Assembly (NCBI GenBank): GCA_002305315.1 | Contig: DBQQ01000061.1 | Location: 1 to 11,355, forward strand | Length of the DNA stretch: 11,355 bases | Reading direction: 5' to 3' | Origin: Clostridiales bacterium UBA1390 | GTDB taxonomy: Bacteria > Bacillota > Clostridia > Lachnospirales > Bianqueaceae | Shown here: piece by piece, positions 7,136-11,355 of the stretch | Layout: every line of letters starts with the position of its first letter | Position numbering within the stretch: position 1 is the first letter of the stretch | Made by a program: the position numbers and the translations under genes | Notes under the pieces: generated by a model | Told to the model about the DNA's origin: nothing | What the model saw: the letters and a program-made list of their open reading frames with translations, nothing else | The model's database searches: none

Positions 7136-10045
7136 TTATAATACCTCAAAAATATCGTCAAAGACGCCTTTCTCTCTTGTTATCATTTCTTTGCTTCCCA
7201 CAACGCAGACACTGCTGTGACATAACGCCTCCTGAACCACCTTGGCCAAGCTCTGAATCGACTGTACTGTGGTTCCAAGCACTTCCTCTCGCACCTTCTG
7301 CGCCATGTCCTGCGTCTGTCCCGTTCGTGAACGGGAGATCCCGGTACGAATCCGCAGCGCTGGTGTCAACGGTATATCCATGCCGCCAATCGTACCTATA
7401 ATAAATTTTTCCAGATCCTTCTCGTCGCAGCAGAAATCTTTCAAATAGTCCACCACATCCTGATACGCCTGCAGCGTTGTGCTCAGATTCGGATCTCGAT
7501 ACGACGCAAAATACAGACTGCCCAACCTTGTGAACCCGGCAAAGGCACCATATGCTCCGCCCTGCACCCGCAGTCGATTCCAAAGATAATCCAAGCCTAA
7601 AATCTGCCTGGCCACCAACATACTCCCCGTATACGGCGCTTGGAACATCCCTGCCTGTACCACATACTGTACTTGCCCGGGCGTAATGATTCCTTCTTTA
7701 TGCGGCGTCGGGCAAAACACCGGCGAATCCTTCTCATACGCTGTCTGCTCTGCCGGGAATCCCCGATATAGATCTTCCATGCATTTGACCAGTGCCGAAC
7801 GATTCTCGGCTGTACTGCCGCCCGCCAATTCCATGCCGCTTTGCAAAAACACTCGGTCTCTGACCTCATTCAAACTGGCAATCAGTTCTTCTTTTCGCTC
7901 CTCAAAGTGATGCAGCAGTTCTTTGATAAACAGGAAATAATCTACACCGCTCAGATACTGTCCTGCCAATGCCGCCTTCGATAATCCCGCCATGGCTCGC
8001 TGTAATGCAATCGCGTGTCCCGCCTCGTCCATCTCCGATTCCATCTGCGAATATTCCTCATCCAGAATCTCACGCAGCCGTTTCTCATCATCCAGTTTCG
8101 TAGTCCTCAAAATCTCCAGAACGAGACTCGTCATCACCTCCGATTCGGACGCCAGACTTTTGGCATCTACCTGCATTTCCACCCGGAAACTATGATCCAT
8201 GCGTTCCAGAACGTTGACGCTCACACTCATACCACCCGTGCGAATATGAATCTCACTGCTCAGATCTTCATACGTAAAATGCTCCGTGTCCATTCGCCCC
8301 AATACGGACGCCAGAATAGAAGCATAGGGATATAGTCGGAGTGGCAGTCCTGACAGATCCCAGTATGCTTTCAGATAGAGAATCTGACTACAGGACGCTG
8401 GCACAAACCAACACGGAATCTGTCCCAATCGAAAGAATTCTGTCTCTATGGGCTCTGCCTCTCGTTTTATATCACATAAGGAAAGATGCGGAACTATTCT
8501 TTTGGCTTCTTCTTCATCTTCTGCCTCCTGATACGCCAGAAGTTCCTGTGTTTGCTGTACCAGATGACGTGTCTCCTCTTCGGACAGGCTTTCTTTATAA
8601 CACGCCAACTTCTGCTGCAATTCCCGATCCTGCTGCAAGCTCAGATCTGCCTGCGGATACAATGTCACCGATAATCCATACGTATTATGCAGTAAGTATT
8701 TACGGATCAACCTCTCGAACAGCCCCCGTTCCGCCTCTTTCCGAATCTGGCCCATGATCTCATCATACCGAAGATACAAAAATGGATCCGCTCCATATAG
8801 CCAGGAATTCATCACATATTGACAATAAATCACGAGTCCGGCAGGCGTGGTCCCATATTCACCCTCTCGCAAATGAAACTCCAATCGGTTGATAGCAGAC
8901 AGCTTTTGGCGTTCGCTAAAGCCTTCTTCCGCTACAGAAGCCAGTGTATCAAAAATCACACGCTGAAATTCCTCTTCACGCCGTATATCCGCCCCTTTGG
9001 CGACAATACTGAAATCGCCCTGAAAGGCCCTGGTCGTAGTATCCCCATAGATATCCTTGCCCAGTCCAGCCTTTTGCAGCGCTCGTTTCAGCGGCGCCCC
9101 CTGCGCCTCCAACAGCATATATTCTAAAAGATCCAGGCCAAAACAGTCCACCGCATTCTCCGGCTCAATGCCAAAGGTATATGACAGAAATCCTTCTTCT
9201 GCCTCATGATCCTGAGACACGGAAAATGGCGCATTCACTCTGCGGGGCGCTGAGAACGGTTTCTGACGAGGCAATAAATTCTCTACAGTATACCCCTCCT
9301 TCGCCGTATACTCACACAGATACGCCCGATCCATCCACTGCAACACTTCTTCCATGGGCATATCCCCATACAAATAAATATAACTGTTGGACGGATGATA
9401 ATATTTTCGATAAAAACGCAGGAATCCGTCCTGATCCAGCTGTGGAATCGCTTCCGGCGCACCGCCGGATTCAAACCGATACGGGGTATCCGGATACAGT
9501 CCCCTGCCAATTTCCAGATCCAACACGCTCTCCGGCGCGGAAAAAGCCCCTTTCATCTCATTATAAACGACCCCTTTGATGTGTATTTCTTCTGCTGGAT
9601 CCGTGAGTTCATAATGCCAGCCTTCCTGCATCAGGATCCTCGGATCGTGCAAAATATTCGGATGAAAGACCGCATCAAAATATACATCCATCAAATGATA
9701 CAGATCCTGTAGATTCTGACTCGCCACCGGATACATCGTCTTATCTGAAAACGTCATCGCATTCAAGAACGTATTGACCGAGCCCTTGGCCAGCTCCATG
9801 AAAGGATCTTTCAGCGGAAACTTCTCAGAACCACAGAATACGCTATGCTCCAAAATATGCGGTGTTCCCGTGTCATCACAGGGCGGTGTGCAGAAGCTGA
9901 TCGCAAACACCTTATTGGCATCCTGCGGATTCTCGATGCAGCAAATCCTAGCCCCGCTTCTCTCATGAACGAGCTCCGTCCCCCACGCGCCCAATTCCTT
10001 CAGTTCCGTATTCTGAATCTGTCGATACCCCTTTACCTCTTTCAT
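7136..10045 (-). CDS. M16C (insulinase-type, presequence-protease-like) zinc metallopeptidase
   Basis: This is a large single-chain 'cryptidase' that degrades peptides enclosed in its clam-shell chamber. The inverted zinc motif HILEH gives ligands His63 and His67 and catalytic Glu66. The distal zinc ligand is Glu163 in VVYNEMKG. The substrate-binding Arg/Tyr pair of the C-terminal half is visible in RLRVQGGAYGAF (Arg826, Tyr832). The 969-residue length and the architecture (two M16 halves with an M16C-associated domain between) fit the PreP-like subfamily of Clostridia. There is no signal peptide, so it should be cytoplasmic. The ATG at 10045 has GGAGG nine bases upstream and lies 18 bases after the stop of the upstream membrane protein gene. 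It precedes era with one base between. Physiological substrates in bacteria are not defined; general recycling of peptides is the likely role. All catalytic residues are present. Confidence 0.95.
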   Translation of the reverse strand: MKEVKGYRQIQNTELKELGAWGTELVHERSGARICCIENPQDANKVFAISFCTPPCDDTGTPHILEHSVFCGSEKFPLKDPFMELAKGSVNTFLNAMTFSDKTMYPVASQNLQDLYHLMDVYFDAVFHPNILHDPRILMQEGWHYELTDPAEEIHIKGVVYNEMKGAFSAPESVLDLEIGRGLYPDTPYRFESGGAPEAIPQLDQDGFLRFYRKYYHPSNSYIYLYGDMPMEEVLQWMDRAYLCEYTAKEGYTVENLLPRQKPFSAPRRVNAPFSVSQDHEAEEGFLSYTFGIEPENAVDCFGLDLLEYMLLEAQGAPLKRALQKAGLGKDIYGDTTTRAFQGDFSIVAKGADIRREEEFQRVIFDTLASVAEEGFSERQKLSAINRLEFHLREGEYGTTPAGLVIYCQYVMNSWLYGADPFLYLRYDEIMGQIRKEAERGLFERLIRKYLLHNTYGLSVTLYPQADLSLQQDRELQQKLACYKESLSEEETRHLVQQTQELLAYQEAEDEEEAKRIVPHLSLCDIKREAEPIETEFFRLGQIPCWFVPASCSQILYLKAYWDLSGLPLRLYPYASILASVLGRMDTEHFTYEDLSSEIHIRTGGMSVSVNVLERMDHSFRVEMQVDAKSLASESEVMTSLVLEILRTTKLDDEKRLREILDEEYSQMESEMDEAGHAIALQRAMAGLSKAALAGQYLSGVDYFLFIKELLHHFEERKEELIASLNEVRDRVFLQSGMELAGGSTAENRSALVKCMEDLYRGFPAEQTAYEKDSPVFCPTPHKEGIITPGQVQYVVQAGMFQAPYTGSMLVARQILGLDYLWNRLRVQGGAYGAFAGFTRLGSLYFASYRDPNLSTTLQAYQDVVDYLKDFCCDEKDLEKFIIGTIGGMDIPLTPALRIRTGISRSRTGQTQDMAQKVREEVLGTTVQSIQSLAKVVQEALCHSSVCVVGSKEMITREKGVFDDIFEVL

Positions 10046-10063
10046 GTCCTGTCTCCTCCATCA

Positions 10064-11296
10064 CTAACGATCTAACATCTCTGTCAATGCCTCTCCGGTT
10101 ATCGGAACTACTTCCGACTGTCCGCACTGCGTCATTCTTTCACGCAGATGTTCCTCAAACACCTCTTCATCAACCCTTGTATCCTCTATCCAAAATTCTT
10201 CACTATCCCGTTCTCGTCTCAAAGTCTCGGTGATTTCCCATCCCTGTGCAGTGAGCGTCCACCACACATATCTTTCCTGATTTTGCGTGATCTCTCCAAA
10301 AAGAAAACCGCTGCTCTCTGCCGCAACCCCGAAATAGGTCCATTCCAGGACCTCCGCAGGAATCTCGATCTCTATCCACTGATGCTGTAATGCCGACCAT
10401 CGAAAAACTCTCGGCTTCGATGCTTCCAAAACCATCAGCCAGGGAATCTCTGTCTGAGAAGATAATAAACAGCATTTCGCCGTATCCGACCAGCCATTCC
10501 CTAACAGCAAACATTTGCAGGCCCATTTCCATTCTGTAAGCGGATACTGGTTTCTGACGCTCTCCCGTTCCTGGGCATCTGAAATCTCCAACAATGCCTG
10601 CTCGTAGGCATCCCATACCAGGCTTCCCGCCTCCGCATCTTCCATTTTCTCATATGCTTGATATAATGCAGCCACTCTTTCCCTCTTAGAAGCGGCTTCC
10701 TGTACCGCTAACGCAGCCCTCTTTTCTTCCTCTTTCTCGCTACACTTCTGAAGCAGCGCCTGTGCCTTTCTATAATATTCAGACTGCGTATCCTGAATCA
10801 TCTCCGCGCTTTCCCTCGCTAAAACATACTGCCCTTCCTCATACCAGGTATAGGCTTCACCATATAATTTTGCAGCACGAAACTCTGCGTCCAGTTTTTC
10901 TTTCTCCTGCACCCAAGCTTCTGCCTCCTCCTCAAGCACGCCGCAAACCTGCAAAAACTGGATTCTCGTTGTCATTTCTTCTTCACTGATCTCTTCCTGC
11001 TGGTAACTCTGCAAAGAAGATCGAATCCACACTCTCAAGGCCTCTTCCATCTCATGCTGCTCCTGCGCATCTCCTAATTCCCAGACACTTCTCAAAAGCG
11101 CCGCATGCGTCGAACTGGGATCCGCCAGCAATTCTTCCACTGTTGGAATCGTATCCTCCAACTCTTCTTTCTGGAGCTGATTAGAATACAAAACTCCAAA
11201 AATCAGCCCCAAAATCAAAAGTCCTCCTAGAGAACCTATGACTTTTTTGAGGATATTTCCAGTATACCTGCGGTTTTGTAAAATGTCAAGACGCAT
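10064..11296 (-). CDS. Unrecognised single-pass membrane protein with helical TPR-like region
   Basis: I do not recognise this 410-residue protein. After a basic N-terminus of about 18 residues there is one hydrophobic segment (about 19-37, IGSLGGLLILGLIFGVLY), so it is probably anchored with the rest outside the cytoplasm by the positive-inside rule. Residues 40-250 are strongly charged and helical. Within them, about 145-185 (KLYGEAYTWYEEGQYVLARE and following) resembles a TPR-type helical pair, and 186-220 is coiled-coil-like. Residues 255-360 are rich in Trp and aliphatic residues and look like beta strands, followed by an acidic tail. I chose the ATG at 11296 because AAAGGG lies eight bases upstream; an in-frame GTG at 11305 overlaps that site. 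The stop is 18 bases before the M16C peptidase start, so the two are probably co-transcribed. Existence as a gene is well supported by length, start signal and operon position. No catalytic motif is visible. Confidence 0.85.
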   Translation of the reverse strand: MRLDILQNRRYTGNILKKVIGSLGGLLILGLIFGVLYSNQLQKEELEDTIPTVEELLADPSSTHAALLRSVWELGDAQEQHEMEEALRVWIRSSLQSYQQEEISEEEMTTRIQFLQVCGVLEEEAEAWVQEKEKLDAEFRAAKLYGEAYTWYEEGQYVLARESAEMIQDTQSEYYRKAQALLQKCSEKEEEKRAALAVQEAASKRERVAALYQAYEKMEDAEAGSLVWDAYEQALLEISDAQERESVRNQYPLTEWKWACKCLLLGNGWSDTAKCCLLSSQTEIPWLMVLEASKPRVFRWSALQHQWIEIEIPAEVLEWTYFGVAAESSGFLFGEITQNQERYVWWTLTAQGWEITETLRRERDSEEFWIEDTRVDEEVFEEHLRERMTQCGQSEVVPITGEALTEMLDR

Positions 11297-11334
11297 CCTG
11301 TCCACCCTTTCTTTATCTTTCTTCTCACAGACAG

Positions 11335-11355
11335 TGCACTAGTCAACAAAAACTG
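11335..11355 (-). repeat. Right copy of 21-bp terminal inverted repeat
   Basis: This is the exact reverse complement of positions 2-22 and reaches the last base of the window. Read on the minus strand it contains TTGACT (11346-11341), about 45 bases before the start codon of the first gene, so it could supply a -35 box. The best bases at -10 distance (AAGAAA region) do not look like a -10 box. The palindrome AGTGCACT (11333-11340) overlaps the inner end of this copy and would be a possible operator, but the left copy has only part of it. Confidence 0.85.

Noticed and set aside
7135..7161. Upstream TTG start for era, adding nine residues.
   Set aside because: It has no ribosome binding site, lies inside the peptidase gene, and the GTPase fold begins at the ATG at 7134.
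7158..9968. Several 60-140 codon ORFs on both strands within the M16C peptidase region.
   Set aside because: All lie within an intact 969-codon gene with complete catalytic motifs. None has a good start signal together with a domain-like product.
11296..11346. Full promoter for the first gene using TTGACT in the right-hand repeat.
   Set aside because: At 16-18 base spacing the downstream hexamers are AAGAAA-like, with no acceptable -10 box. Only the -35-like part can be seen.
1..11355. The window as a transposon bounded by terminal inverted repeats.
   Set aside because: There is no transposase, resolvase or cargo-type gene, no visible target duplication, and the contents are conserved housekeeping genes in their usual order.

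Overview
The window suggests a chromosomal piece of a gut-type Clostridia bacterium, most likely Lachnospiraceae. The evidence is a single-chain glycyl-tRNA synthetase, a pyruvate,phosphate dikinase that closely resembles the well-studied [Clostridium] symbiosum enzyme as I remember it, strong AGGAGG-type ribosome binding sites, and the Firmicutes order era - yqzL-like - recO - glycyl-tRNA synthetase. Base composition looks even across the window. The genus assignment is inference.

Every credible gene is on the minus strand, so transcription runs from the right end to the left end. In that order: an unrecognised membrane-anchored protein (11296-10064); a large cytoplasmic M16C zinc peptidase (10045-7136); the GTPase Era (7134-6259), whose start is one base after the peptidase stop; a 105-base gap with a doubtful 27-codon ORF; a YqzL-like small protein (6153-5959) that overlaps recO by 92 bases; recO (6050-5286); glyQS (5207-3825); ppdK (3756-1126); and a CmpB-family multispanning membrane protein with a coiled-coil N-terminus (1014-37).

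The spacing suggests three transcription blocks. The first five named genes are closely packed or overlapping and probably form one run that ends at a small hairpin with eight U at the recO stop. A near-consensus promoter (TTGACA, 17 bases, TATACT) is interleaved with that hairpin and should drive glyQS and probably ppdK. A second promoter-like element overlaps the ppdK stop. It lies ahead of a long hairpin with a U tract, which is either the ppdK terminator or a regulatory leader of the CmpB-family gene. No stretch longer than 300 bases lacks a gene.

The contents are mostly housekeeping: ribosome maturation (Era), recombinational repair (RecO), tRNA charging (GlyQS), pyrophosphate-linked PEP/pyruvate interconversion (PpdK) and peptide degradation (M16C). 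I see no phage, transposase, CRISPR array, defence module, tRNA or rRNA. The most unusual structural feature is an exact 21-base inverted repeat at the two ends of the window. It could be a dispersed regulatory sequence or a sign of where an assembly contig broke. The two membrane proteins at the outer ends are the least understood genes here.
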